From: an uncultured Mycoplasmatota bacterium
GTDB taxonomy: Bacteria > Bacillota_I > Bacilli_A > RF39 > UBA660
NCBI GenBank assembly: GCA_946494435.1
Contig: CAMMBO010000006.1
Coordinates: 1 to 27,727 of the forward strand
Reading direction: 5' to 3'
Length of the DNA: 27,727 bases
Each line of letters opens with the position of its first letter. Position 1 is the stretch's first letter. The position numbers were made by a program, and so were the translations under genes. The notes under the pieces are model-generated. The model was not told the DNA's origin and did not search any database. It was given only the letters and a program-made list of their open reading frames with translations. Shown here in pieces: positions 7,104 through 15,163 of the stretch.

Positions 7104-7746
7104 AAACATAAAAAGCCAACTCTTTAAAGTTGGCTTTTTCTTCCTTATAATAGGATTATTAGTGATTATTAGTAACCCTTTAAAGAAATTAAAAGAAGAA
7201 GTTTTCGAAGAAATGAGACTTGCTATTTTTCAGTCAAATATAAATAAAAATAATAATGATAACACAACTATTAATAATGTAAATACCGAAAATTTAGAGG
7301 TAACTGTAGAAAATAATGAACAAGCAAAAGCAAATGATAAAAAAGCTAATTACTCATATATTGGAGAATTATCAATTCCTAAAATAAAACTTAGAAGAGG
7401 TTTTGTTTCTAAAGAATCTCGCTATAATAATATTGAGTATAATATAACAGTAGCTAATGAAGCTAATTATCCTGATGTTCCCCTTGGTAACTTTATCCTT
7501 ATGGCTCACTCAGGTAATGCCTATATCTCATTCTTTGATAAACTATATAAATTACAAATAGGTGATGAAGCTAGTGTTAGTTATAATGCTGTTACCTATA
7601 ATTATCGCTTGACTAATATCTATAATCAAGCTAAAACGGGTACTGTAGCAATCTATCGTAATCCTAATGTTAAAACCTTAACATTAATTACTTGTACTCA
7701 TAATGATGATTATAATCAAACAATCTACATCTTTGAAGAAATATAA
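7087..7746 (+). CDS. Sortase-family transpeptidase
   Basis: Membrane-anchored cysteine transpeptidase that attaches surface proteins to the cell wall, most likely the preceding thioester protein. From ATG 7087 it has 219 residues: an N-terminal TM (about 14-30), a low-complexity Asn-rich linker, and a sortase beta-barrel from GELSIPKIKL. The catalytic His is H141 in FILMAHSGN and the catalytic Cys is C203 in LTLITCTHND. The Arg normally found a few residues after the Cys is not seen; the aligned segment reads DDYNQTIYIFEE, with Gln211 near that position. The frame also allows a GTG at 7066; neither start has a clear SD, so translation may depend on coupling to the upstream gene, which it overlaps. 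A terminator hairpin lies inside its first codons (7111-7138). Confidence 0.85.
   Translation: MQRKNKNIKSQLFKVGFFFLIIGLLVIISNPLKKLKEEVFEEMRLAIFQSNINKNNNDNTTINNVNTENLEVTVENNEQAKANDKKANYSYIGELSIPKIKLRRGFVSKESRYNNIEYNITVANEANYPDVPLGNFILMAHSGNAYISFFDKLYKLQIGDEASVSYNAVTYNYRLTNIYNQAKTGTVAIYRNPNVKTLTLITCTHNDDYNQTIYIFEEI
7111..7138 (+). terminator. Intrinsic terminator embedded in the sortase 5' coding region
   Basis: A perfect 10-bp stem, AAAAGCCAAC and GTTGGCTTTT, with an 8-nt loop is followed by TCTTCCTT. It starts 8 nt after the stop of the surface-protein gene but lies within the sortase frame, where it encodes KSQLFKVGFF at the start of the TM segment. It should end most transcripts of the surface protein and let a fraction read through into sortase. 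Confidence 0.75.
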
Positions 7747-7767
7747 GAATAAAAAGGAGAAATGTTT

Positions 7768-8349
7768 ATGGACTTAAGTATAATAGATCAATTAATAACA
7801 TTTATAACTCTTCCCTTTCAATCTTTTTTAACGATTGAAATACTTTTAATATTCCTTCTTATTCTTATATTTTTAATATACAATGAAAAAAGACAAAATA
7901 AGAAAGTTAAATATGCTATAACTGCACTCATAATTTTTTTCTTTTCCTTACTAGCCTTTTATTTTTCAGAAGATATAGTAACAGTTCTAAGTGAAATTGT
8001 TAAAACTATTATGAGATGTTTCTATTTTCCTAATATTGTCTTTTATATTTTAACAGCGATAATCTCTTTAGTTATACTAATATATACTATCTTAAAAAAT
8101 AATCTAACTAAACTAAATAAAATTATTACCTATATTTTTACCCTTATTCATCTATACTTATTTACTAATTTTATATCACTAGCAATTATCAATAATACTT
8201 CTTTAACAAATACTGCTAATATTTATCAACATGATAATATGTTTATAATAGTTTTATTTAGCCAGATTATCTTTATAATACTAATACTTTACAAAGTAAT
8301 CTATCATTTTTGTTATATTAGACATAGTAAATTGAAAAATACAAAGTAA
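7768..8349 (+). CDS. Unrecognised five-helix membrane protein
   Basis: I do not recognise a family. The product (193 residues) is nearly all hydrophobic, with about five predicted TM helices around residues 21-37, 46-64, 85-107, 116-139 and 155-178. Lys/Asn-rich connecting loops and a basic C-terminus suggest an integral membrane protein with little soluble part. Start choice: AAAGGAG (7753-7759) is 8 nt from ATG 7768 but only 2 nt from ATG 7762, so 7768 is preferred. It sits 21 nt after the sortase stop in the same direction, so it is probably co-transcribed with sortase. Its stop region contains the ltaS-like promoter. A role in the envelope is suggested by position only. Confidence 0.6.
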   Translation: MDLSIIDQLITFITLPFQSFLTIEILLIFLLILIFLIYNEKRQNKKVKYAITALIIFFFSLLAFYFSEDIVTVLSEIVKTIMRCFYFPNIVFYILTAIISLVILIYTILKNNLTKLNKIITYIFTLIHLYLFTNFISLAIINNTSLTNTANIYQHDNMFIIVLFSQIIFIILILYKVIYHFCYIRHSKLKNTK

Positions 8350-8360
8350 AATGATATAAT
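8332..8360 (+). promoter_or_regulatory. Extended -10 promoter of the LTA synthase-like gene
   Basis: TTGAAA (8332-8337) and TATAAT (8355-8360) have an exact 17-nt spacer, with TG at 8352-8353 (extended -10). It overlaps the end of the preceding membrane-protein gene and lies 21 nt before the ATG at 8381. Confidence 0.75.
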
Positions 8361-8380
8361 GTCTAGGAAGTGAGGTTATT

Positions 8381-10450
8381 ATGAAGAAAAAATTAACTAA
8401 ATTCAAAGATAAAATTATTAAAAATTTAAAAAGAATAAAAGAAGAAAAGATGATAAGTAAATATTTTAAAGATAATAGACTTTTTCTTGTCTATGTTTTA
8501 GTGTGTGTTCTAAATTCTACTTTACTAAGAATATTTACAATGCCGACAATGGAAAACTATCTATCTTTTAAACCTATTGTCGCAGATATAGCAGTTGTTA
8601 CTATTATAGGTTCTTTTTCGTACCTTTTTAAAGGAAAGAAAAGATATGTTTATCTACTAGTATGGGCTATTATCTTTACAGCAATTTGTACAATTAACTC
8701 TGCTTATTATACATTCTATACATCATTTGCAAGCGTATCTATGTTATCTCTTACCCAATATATCGGTGAAGTAGGGGATGCAGTTGTAGAAAATGTCTTA
8801 CAATTAAAAGACTTAGTCTATATATTTCCTCTTATTTTCTTCATCTATTACTATCATCGTCTTGCTAAAAAAGATAAATATAAAATTTATACTAAAGAAA
8901 AAAGACTTAAGAAGTTTAAAAATACTATTATAACAGGTGCAATTATTCTTGTCTTATTTATAGTTTCTCTATCAAGTCTAGAAATAAGTAGATTTGTTAA
9001 ACAATGGAATAGAGAATATATAGTTATGAGATTTGGTATTTACTTATATCAAGGAAATGACATTGTCGCTAGTATAAGACCACAAATATCTGCCATGTTT
9101 GGGTATGACGATGCTAAGAAAGAATTTACTGAGTATTACAAAGATAGACCTAATGAACAAGATTATACAAATGAATATACTAATGTTCTTGAAGGACGTA
9201 ATGTTATCGTAATCCATGCTGAATCAATGCAAGGAATCGCTATTAATAGAACATTTAATGGCGAAGAAGTAACTCCTAATTTAAATAGATTGATTAAAGA
9301 AGGAATGTACTTTGATAACTTCTATTCAGAGGTTAGTGTAGGAACAAGTAGTGATACTGAATTAACTTATAATACAAGTCTAATGCCTACTCAAAATGGT
9401 ACCGCTTTCGTAAGTTACTTTGATAGAACTTATATCTCAACACCATCTTTACTTAAAGAAAAAGGCTACTATACTTTCAGTATGCATGCTAATAACGCTG
9501 ACTTCTGGAATAGAAGAGCTATGCATGAGTCTTTAGGATATGATAAGTTCTATAGTAAAGAAACATATGATGTTGATAAAGATAATATTATTGGACTAGG
9601 ATTATCTGATAAATCATTCTTTGCCCAATCAGTAGAAAAGTTAAAGAAAATAAGTAAAGAACATGATAAATATTATGGTTATATCATTACCCTTACAAAC
9701 CATACTCCATTCTCTGATACTGATAAATATGGAGAATTCCCTGTTACCATGAAAACAACTATAACTAATGAAGATGGTACAACAGAAGAAGTAGAAGCGC
9801 CATACTTAGAGGGCACTAAACTAGGTAACTACTTTAAATCAGTTCATTATGCTGATGCTGCTTTAGGAGAGTTCTTTAGTGAAATGGATGAAGCAGGTCT
9901 TTTAGATAATACTGTTGTAATCATATTTGGAGACCATGATGCAAGACTTCCTAGAAGTGAATTTAACTTAATGTATAATTATGACCCAGCCACTGATGAT
10001 ATTAAAGATAAAGATGATCCTACATATGTAGAGTATGATAGTTTTGATTATGAATTAGACCGTAAAGTGCCACTTATAATCTGGACAAAGGATGGTGCAG
10101 TTAAAGGTCAATATGATTATACAATGGGTATGTATGATGTAATGCCTACAATTGGTAATATGTTAGGCTTCTATAACAAATATGCTTTAGGACATGATAT
10201 TTTTGAAACAAAAGAAAACAATATTGTAGTATTTCCTAATGGTAACTGGGTAACAGACAAGATGTATTATAACAGTCAAAAAGGTGAATATAAGCTACTT
10301 AAAGACGAAATAATTGATGAAAACTATATAAAAGAGAATAATGAATATGCTGAAAAACTATTAGATGTTTCTAATAAAGCAATTGTCTTTGACTTATTTA
10401 ATCCTAATAGTGAAGAAGAGGCAAGTAAAGCCGTATCTGAAGAGAATTAG
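8381..10450 (+). CDS. ltaS: LTA synthase-family phosphoglycerol transferase
   Basis: Membrane enzyme with an extracellular alkaline phosphatase/sulfatase-fold domain that, in the LtaS family, polymerises glycerol-phosphate from phosphatidylglycerol onto a lipid anchor. Five N-terminal TM helices lie at about residues 34-52, 66-82, 88-108, 146-158 and 182-200. The catalytic domain starts near 272. Metal and active-site residues visible: E281 in VIHAESMQ, the nucleophile region GTSSDTE (T322, S323, S324), H441 in TNHTPF, and D518-H519 in IFGDHDARLP. The nucleophile position, Thr in the S. aureus TSD motif, aligns with S323 here. At 689 residues it is close to family length. Substrate cannot be fixed from sequence, so it may make another phosphoglycerol polymer. 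It has its own promoter and is followed 14 nt later by a membrane-anchored protein. Confidence 0.85.
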   Translation: MKKKLTKFKDKIIKNLKRIKEEKMISKYFKDNRLFLVYVLVCVLNSTLLRIFTMPTMENYLSFKPIVADIAVVTIIGSFSYLFKGKKRYVYLLVWAIIFTAICTINSAYYTFYTSFASVSMLSLTQYIGEVGDAVVENVLQLKDLVYIFPLIFFIYYYHRLAKKDKYKIYTKEKRLKKFKNTIITGAIILVLFIVSLSSLEISRFVKQWNREYIVMRFGIYLYQGNDIVASIRPQISAMFGYDDAKKEFTEYYKDRPNEQDYTNEYTNVLEGRNVIVIHAESMQGIAINRTFNGEEVTPNLNRLIKEGMYFDNFYSEVSVGTSSDTELTYNTSLMPTQNGTAFVSYFDRTYISTPSLLKEKGYYTFSMHANNADFWNRRAMHESLGYDKFYSKETYDVDKDNIIGLGLSDKSFFAQSVEKLKKISKEHDKYYGYIITLTNHTPFSDTDKYGEFPVTMKTTITNEDGTTEEVEAPYLEGTKLGNYFKSVHYADAALGEFFSEMDEAGLLDNTVVIIFGDHDARLPRSEFNLMYNYDPATDDIKDKDDPTYVEYDSFDYELDRKVPLIIWTKDGAVKGQYDYTMGMYDVMPTIGNMLGFYNKYALGHDIFETKENNIVVFPNGNWVTDKMYYNSQKGEYKLLKDEIIDENYIKENNEYAEKLLDVSNKAIVFDLFNPNSEEEASKAVSEEN

Positions 10451-10464
10451 AGGGGAGAAAAACT

Positions 10465-11082
10465 ATGAAATTAAAGAAAAAAGTAAAAGTAATACTAGTA
10501 ATAGCAATTCTTTTAATAGTAGCAGGACTAGGCTTCCTTGCCTATGAAAGCATAAAACCTAAAGCTGTTAAAACGGCAACAGTTGAAAATGAAATAAAAG
10601 ATTATGGTTATACCCTTAAATCTACAAGAAATGCTAGATATAAAGAGGCATTTCAAGAATTAAAAGACATTTTAAGTAAGAAAAATGTTGATGAAGAAGC
10701 CTATCTTAAACAAATAAGTAAAATGTTTATAATGGACTTTTATACCTTAGATGATAAACTTGCAAATACAGATGTTGGTGGTATTGATTTTGTTCATACT
10801 AATGCTAAAACTAACTTCTTAGAAAAGAGTGAAGATACAGTTTATAAGTATGTAGAAAATGATATTTATGGTAATAGAAATCAAAAATTACCAGAAGTTA
10901 CTGATGTAACAGTTGAAAATATAGAAAATATAGAATATACTATAGGAACAGATTTTACTGATGATAATGCTTATCAAGTAGAAGTTTCTATAAAATATAA
11001 AGAAGATATGGATTATCCTACTAAAGCGACTCTTACTTTTGTTCATGAAGATAATAAGCTATCTTTAGTAGAAGTAGAATAA
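10465..11082 (+). CDS. Membrane-anchored extracytoplasmic protein of unknown function
   Basis: I do not recognise the family. The protein has a basic N-terminus (MKLKKKVKV), one TM or uncleaved signal segment (about residues 8-27, no lipobox Cys), and an extracytoplasmic domain of about 175 residues. This domain has a helical first part (KDYGYTL through DEEAYLKQISKMFIMDF) and a beta-rich second part with alternating strands up to TLTFVHEDNKLSLVEVE, an arrangement reminiscent of NTF2-like domains. The SD AGGGGAG lies upstream of the ATG. It is spaced 14 nt after the LTA synthase-like gene and so probably shares its transcript; a role alongside that enzyme at the cell surface is inference. Confidence 0.6.
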   Translation: MKLKKKVKVILVIAILLIVAGLGFLAYESIKPKAVKTATVENEIKDYGYTLKSTRNARYKEAFQELKDILSKKNVDEEAYLKQISKMFIMDFYTLDDKLANTDVGGIDFVHTNAKTNFLEKSEDTVYKYVENDIYGNRNQKLPEVTDVTVENIENIEYTIGTDFTDDNAYQVEVSIKYKEDMDYPTKATLTFVHEDNKLSLVEVE

Positions 11083-11099
11083 TATCTTCTTTTTCTTTA
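11070..11099 (+). terminator. Weak terminator candidate
   Basis: AGAAG (11070-11074) and CTTCT (11086-11090) form a 5-bp stem overlapping the stop codon, followed by TTTTCTTT. The stem is short, so read-through into the HAD gene is likely. Confidence 0.35.
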
Positions 11100-11114
11100 A
11101 TAGGGGGAATTTAA

Positions 11115-11921
11115 ATGAATTACAAATTAATTGCCATGGACTTTGATGATACTCTTTTAAGAGGTGATGAGACTATATCAGAAAATACAAAAAATATTTT
11201 AAAGTTATATAAAGACTTAGGTTATTTAATTGTTGGCATAACAGCAAGGACACTAAAGAGTGCAAAAGATGTAATACCTTTAGATATCTTTAATTACATT
11301 ATTATAAATAATGGGGCCTCTATTTATGATGTTGATAATAATAGTATGATTTATCAAGAAACAATTGATAAAGAGACTGTTAAAGCGATTACCATGGAAA
11401 TGAAAGACTTTTGTTTTCAAATAGATTATTTAACAGATAATATTTATTATACATATATTAATAAGAAAAATAGTAATCTTGATTTTATTAGAGATATTAG
11501 TAGTATAGAGGAAATAGATGAACCAGTGGCTAGAATGAATATATTTTTAAAAGATAAAACTAAAGTCACTGATTATTATGAATTAATAAAATCTAAATAT
11601 AATTATATTAACTGTTTCATAATGCAACCTTCTGGGAGTGCTAATAAGTGGATTGTCTTAAATCCTAAAGGAGTAAATAAAGCAAATACTTTAAAAGAAC
11701 TAGGTAAAATAGAAAATATAAGTTTAGATGAGATGATTTTCTTTGGTGATGGATTAAATGACTTAGAAGTAATAGACGAAGTTGGCTTAGGTGTAGCGAT
11801 GGGAAATGCTTTAGAAGAGATTAAAGTTAAGTCAAAAGAAGTTACAGAGACTAACAATGAAGATGGTATAGTAAAGTTTTTAGATAGAAAATTAAATAGA
11901 CAGAAAGTTAAGGTGATTTAA
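11115..11921 (+). CDS. HAD-IIB (Cof-type) phosphatase
   Basis: Mg2+-dependent phosphohydrolase of the haloacid dehalogenase superfamily, Cof subfamily, which acts on sugar phosphates, nucleotides or flavin-type substrates. Motif I is MDFDDTLL, with nucleophile D9 and acid/base D11. Motif II lies in VGITARTLKS, the subfamily NNGASIYD block follows, K is in NPKGVNKANTL, and motif IV is FFGDGLNDLE (D212, D216). The C2 cap sits between the NNGAS block and KGVNK. At 268 residues the length is normal. The real substrate cannot be told from sequence. The stop and the next gene's ATG overlap by one base (TAATG), so the peptidase gene is translationally coupled. Confidence 0.9.
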   Translation: MNYKLIAMDFDDTLLRGDETISENTKNILKLYKDLGYLIVGITARTLKSAKDVIPLDIFNYIIINNGASIYDVDNNSMIYQETIDKETVKAITMEMKDFCFQIDYLTDNIYYTYINKKNSNLDFIRDISSIEEIDEPVARMNIFLKDKTKVTDYYELIKSKYNYINCFIMQPSGSANKWIVLNPKGVNKANTLKELGKIENISLDEMIFFGDGLNDLEVIDEVGLGVAMGNALEEIKVKSKEVTETNNEDGIVKFLDRKLNRQKVKVI

Positions 11922-13657
11922 TGGAAAAATATAGTTGGAATTTTGATGAATTTTTTAAAAATGATAGTGATTTTTGTAAAGAGCTAGAAATATTAAAAAA
12001 AGATCTAGATAAATTTAATAATAATTTAACATCTTTATCTTTAAGCACTATGTTAGAAGAATATTATAAACTTAGATTTAGATATGAAAAATTAGAAACA
12101 TATACTACTTTAAAATATGATGTTGACATGTCTAATCAGAGATATTTAGAATATAAAAACTTAATTTATGCAGAAAAAAGTAAGTTAAACAAAATATTAA
12201 ATATAATCAATGAAAAGATATATGAAATAGATGAACCATTAGATAAATATTTAGAAAAAAACGAAGAATTAAAACCTTACAAGATGCATCTATATGAAGT
12301 TTTAAGATTACAGAAACATTACAATAATGAAGAATATATTCAAAATGCTACTTTAATGATATCTAAAATAAATGATTTATATGCAACAATTCAAAATGTT
12401 GAATTAAATTATAAAGAAATAGATATTAATAATAAAAAGATTCAAGTAACTCTACAAAACTATAATAGAATTTTAAACAGTAAAAATAGGGAAGATAGAA
12501 AACTAGCATTCTATGCTTATACAGATAGTTTATCTACAGTTAATAAAAGTATTTCAGGGCTTTTAGATCTTAGATTAAAATTATGTCAAGATATATCTAA
12601 GTCAAAAAAATATACTTCTGTCCTAGACCAAGTTTTAACAGAAAGTGATTTAAATAAGAACATTATAAATAACCTCGAAAATGTAATAAATAGTAATATT
12701 AATCTTTTAGAAAGATACTTTAATTTAAGAAAAAAATGTTTAAATTTATCTAAACTATATCCTTATGATTTAGATATAAGTAATAGTTATAATAAAGAAA
12801 TATCATTTGAAGAAAGTATTAATATTGTTAAAAAGGCTTTATCTATTATGGGAAGAGATTACTCTAAGAAATTATCAAAAGCCTTAGAAAATGGTATTCT
12901 AGATGCTTTCCCTAAGAAGTATAAATTTACAGGAGGTTATCATTGGCGTAACTATGTTAAACCTATGATACTAATGAATTATACTAATGATTATAAAAGC
13001 ACTTATGTATTAGCACATGAATTAGGCCATGCCATTAATGGTATTATGGTAAAAGAAAAACAAAGTTATCAAGATTTTCATTTTTCTGTTTTTCTATCTG
13101 AAATAGCTTCTAAAGTTAATGAAAATATTTTATTTAACTATCTAATAAATAATACTAATAAAAAAGAATTGAAAAGATATTTAATAGAACAAAAATTGTC
13201 AGGATTAGTAAAAGATCTTTTCTTTTCAACGATGTATTTAGAATTTGAAGAGAATTTGTATGATATGGTTTCTAAAAATAAAGCTTTAACTGCAGATATG
13301 ATTAATAATATTTATTATAACTTATATAAAAAATATCATCCTTCAATAGAGAATGTTGATAATATTAAATATTTATGGCAAACAAGACTACATTTATTTT
13401 TTGATCAATATAGATATTATAATTTTCAATATGCAACCGGTACAATAGTAGCATTAAAAATATCTAATGATATAATAAATTCAAATAATAATATGTTAGA
13501 AAAGTATTTACATTTTTTAACAATTGGTGGAAGTATGAAAACTTTAGGGGCTTTAGAAGTATTAGAAATAAGCTTAGATAATAAAGAGATTTTTATAGAA
13601 ACAATGAATTATTTTAATGAATTATTAAATGAATATGAAAAACTATACAAAAGGTAG
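11921..13657 (+). CDS. M3-family oligoendopeptidase (PepF-like)
   Basis: Zinc metallopeptidase that degrades oligopeptides in the cytosol. The active site is H366-E-L-G-H370 in VLAHELGHAING, with the third zinc ligand E394 in FLSEIASKVNE, the spacing expected for family M3. The N-terminal half is a long helical bundle. C-terminal blocks (QYRYYNFQYATGTIVALKIS) are also typical of PepF. At 578 residues it is slightly shorter than most PepF (about 600). The gene is coupled to the HAD gene through TAATG. The DNA is particularly AT-rich, with many AAT/ATA codons, but nothing else suggests transfer. Confidence 0.9.
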   Translation: MEKYSWNFDEFFKNDSDFCKELEILKKDLDKFNNNLTSLSLSTMLEEYYKLRFRYEKLETYTTLKYDVDMSNQRYLEYKNLIYAEKSKLNKILNIINEKIYEIDEPLDKYLEKNEELKPYKMHLYEVLRLQKHYNNEEYIQNATLMISKINDLYATIQNVELNYKEIDINNKKIQVTLQNYNRILNSKNREDRKLAFYAYTDSLSTVNKSISGLLDLRLKLCQDISKSKKYTSVLDQVLTESDLNKNIINNLENVINSNINLLERYFNLRKKCLNLSKLYPYDLDISNSYNKEISFEESINIVKKALSIMGRDYSKKLSKALENGILDAFPKKYKFTGGYHWRNYVKPMILMNYTNDYKSTYVLAHELGHAINGIMVKEKQSYQDFHFSVFLSEIASKVNENILFNYLINNTNKKELKRYLIEQKLSGLVKDLFFSTMYLEFEENLYDMVSKNKALTADMINNIYYNLYKKYHPSIENVDNIKYLWQTRLHLFFDQYRYYNFQYATGTIVALKISNDIINSNNNMLEKYLHFLTIGGSMKTLGALEVLEISLDNKEIFIETMNYFNELLNEYEKLYKR

Positions 13658-13666
13658 TGATTAATA

Positions 13667-14383
13667 ATGGAAAGATTACAAAAAGTAATAGCAAATGCAG
13701 GAATTGCTTCAAGGCGTAAAGCTGAAGAGCTAATTAAAGAGGGTAGAGTAACTGTTAATGGTGCAACAGTTACTGAATTAGGTACTAAAGTAACTAATAA
13801 AGATATAATTAAAGTAGATGGTAAACAAATTGAAAAAGAAAAAAAAGTTTATTATCTTCTTAATAAACCAAGAGGAATAATAACAAGTGTTACTGACGAT
13901 AAGGAAAGAAAGACTGTAGTTGATTTAATTCCTTGTCATGAAAGAATTTATCCTGTAGGTAGACTTGATTATGATACAACAGGAGTATTATTACTTACTA
14001 ATGATGGAGAGTTTGCCAATATCTTAATGCATCCAAGTGATTTAGTTGAGAAAGTATATATCGTTAAAGTTAAAGGTATTATTAAAGGAGATGCCATTAA
14101 TACTATTAAAAATGGTGTTACAGTAGATGGTATAAGTTATGAGAGAGCTAAAGTTAAGTTAAGAAAAACAGATTATAAGACTAATACTTCTATGCTTACA
14201 GTTACTATTCATGAAGGACGTAATCATGAAGTTAAGAAGATGTTTGAATCAGTAGGTTTCCCAGTCTTAAAATTAAGAAGAGAGCGAGAATTTATTTTTG
14301 ATTTAAAAGGCCTAAAGAGTGGAGAATATAGAAAACTAACCCCTAAAGAAGTCGCTATAGTCTATAGTTTAGAAAAAAAATAA
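13667..14383 (+). CDS. rluB: RsuA/RluB-family rRNA pseudouridine synthase
   Basis: Isomerises a specific uridine to pseudouridine in ribosomal RNA. An S4 RNA-binding domain covers about residues 2-48 (MERLQKVIANAGIASRRKAE), followed by the catalytic domain with D101 in PVGRLDYDTTGVLLLTNDG and the C-terminal ARNHEVKKMF-like block (EGRNHEVKKMFESVGFPV). At 238 residues it matches Gram-positive RluB/YpuL, which modifies 23S rRNA; RsuA-type 16S specificity cannot be fully excluded. The start is set by the GTGAT-type SD segment before ATG 13667, 9 nt after the peptidase stop, so it belongs to the same operon. Confidence 0.9.
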   Translation: MERLQKVIANAGIASRRKAEELIKEGRVTVNGATVTELGTKVTNKDIIKVDGKQIEKEKKVYYLLNKPRGIITSVTDDKERKTVVDLIPCHERIYPVGRLDYDTTGVLLLTNDGEFANILMHPSDLVEKVYIVKVKGIIKGDAINTIKNGVTVDGISYERAKVKLRKTDYKTNTSMLTVTIHEGRNHEVKKMFESVGFPVLKLRREREFIFDLKGLKSGEYRKLTPKEVAIVYSLEKK

Positions 14384-14402
14384 GAGTACGTTCGCTCTTT
14401 TA
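14382..14402 (+). terminator. Short hairpin after rluB
   Basis: AAGAG (14382-14386) and CTCTT (14395-14399) pair across an 8-nt loop, with a TTTTAATTTT tail to about 14407. A weak intrinsic terminator overlapping the rluB stop codon. Confidence 0.45.
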
Positions 14403-14416
14403 ATTTTATACTTTTA

Positions 14417-14444
14417 ACGATTTTGGTGTTTACACCAAAATCGT
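14417..14444. repeat. Palindrome copy 1 (13-bp stem)
   Basis: ACGATTTTGGTGT and ACACCAAAATCGT form a perfect 13-bp stem around TT. A close relative lies at 15071-15102. It sits between the rluB terminator and the end of the minus-strand dinD remnant. No T-tract follows on either strand, so it is not a standard terminator. Confidence 0.8.
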
Positions 14445-14465
14445 AATTTAATTGATTACCAGTTT

Positions 14466-15134
14466 TTATGCTTCAAGTCTATTTTGTCGTTCTTTTTCAA
14501 GTTCCTTTATAGATTTCTTAGGAGTAGGTAAATCTTCTGGCATAGTACCTCCTAATTTTTCGATAGTATCTCTAATCGCTTTCCCAACTCTATAATGTGT
14601 GTCTGTTGCCATATTTTCATTAGGTTTTTCTTGCTTTTCAAGTAAAGCTTCCGTTTGAGTTATTCTAAATACATTAGCACCTAATTCAACACTTCCCATA
14701 TTATCTAATATATCTTCTCTATATCTTAAGCCTTTTCTCTTAGCAATATCATTTGCAGTTTCACCATTATATAAGCCTTTATATCCAGCATTAGTAAACT
14801 TATCAAAGTTCTTTACGCCTTTTTCTTTAGCAATTCTATATAAAACTTTATTACCATCTTTAGTTTGTTTTCTTCTATATAAACGTTTTTCATCTTCGCT
14901 TAACTTTTCATATTCTTCTTCAGTTAGCTCCATTTTTCTAGTTTGTACTGCAAAATAAGTTTGGCCTAAGGCAACATTTTTATACCTAGGATTAGCATTT
15001 TGAACTATTAAATAACAAGCATATCTGCTTAATTTATAATCAATGATTGCCTTAGAAGAAACACCAGTTTTTACTATTTTGGTGTTTACACCAAAATAGT
15101 AATTAATCGCATTATTACTTCTAGAATAAGCAAC
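14466..15134 (-). pseudogene. dinD: 5'-truncated dinD (DNA-damage-inducible protein D family)
   Basis: The C-terminal 155 residues starting at Met 14933 are a clear DinD match: NMGSVELGANVFRITQTEA, THYRVGKAIRDTIEKLGGTM, PEDLPTPKKSIKELEKE. The homology continues upstream of that Met without a break, as SSKAIIDYKLSRYACYLIVQ and then ALGQTYFAVQTRKMEL, back to an in-frame TAA at 15137-15135. This 67-codon extension contains no ATG, GTG or TTG, and no N-terminal BRO-N-like domain (roughly 60-80 residues in intact homologs) is found further upstream. So it is an N-terminally deleted remnant; a shorter product from Met 14933 is possible but lacks a visible SD. DinD in E. coli is SOS-induced and interferes with RecA; function here is not claimed. 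Two related palindromes lie at its 5' part and just past its 3' end. Confidence 0.8.
15071..15102. repeat. Palindrome copy 2 (15-bp stem), inside the dinD frame
   Basis: TTACTATTTTGGTGT and ACACCAAAATAGTAA form a perfect 15-bp stem around TT. Compared with copy 1, one stem position differs on both arms (G/C in copy 1, T/A here), so pairing is preserved. On the minus strand it encodes YYFGVNTKIV within the dinD remnant. The 11-mer ACCAGTTTTTA abuts it at 15063-15073 and recurs at 14458-14468 beside copy 1. Confidence 0.8.
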
Positions 15135-15163
15135 TTAAGTCTATATATTATTTTAAAGTATAC

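Noticed and set aside
14417..14444. Palindrome copy 1 as a bidirectional terminator between rluB and dinD
   Set aside because: The stem is strong, but no T-tract follows on either strand, the loop is very small, and its twin lies inside a coding frame.
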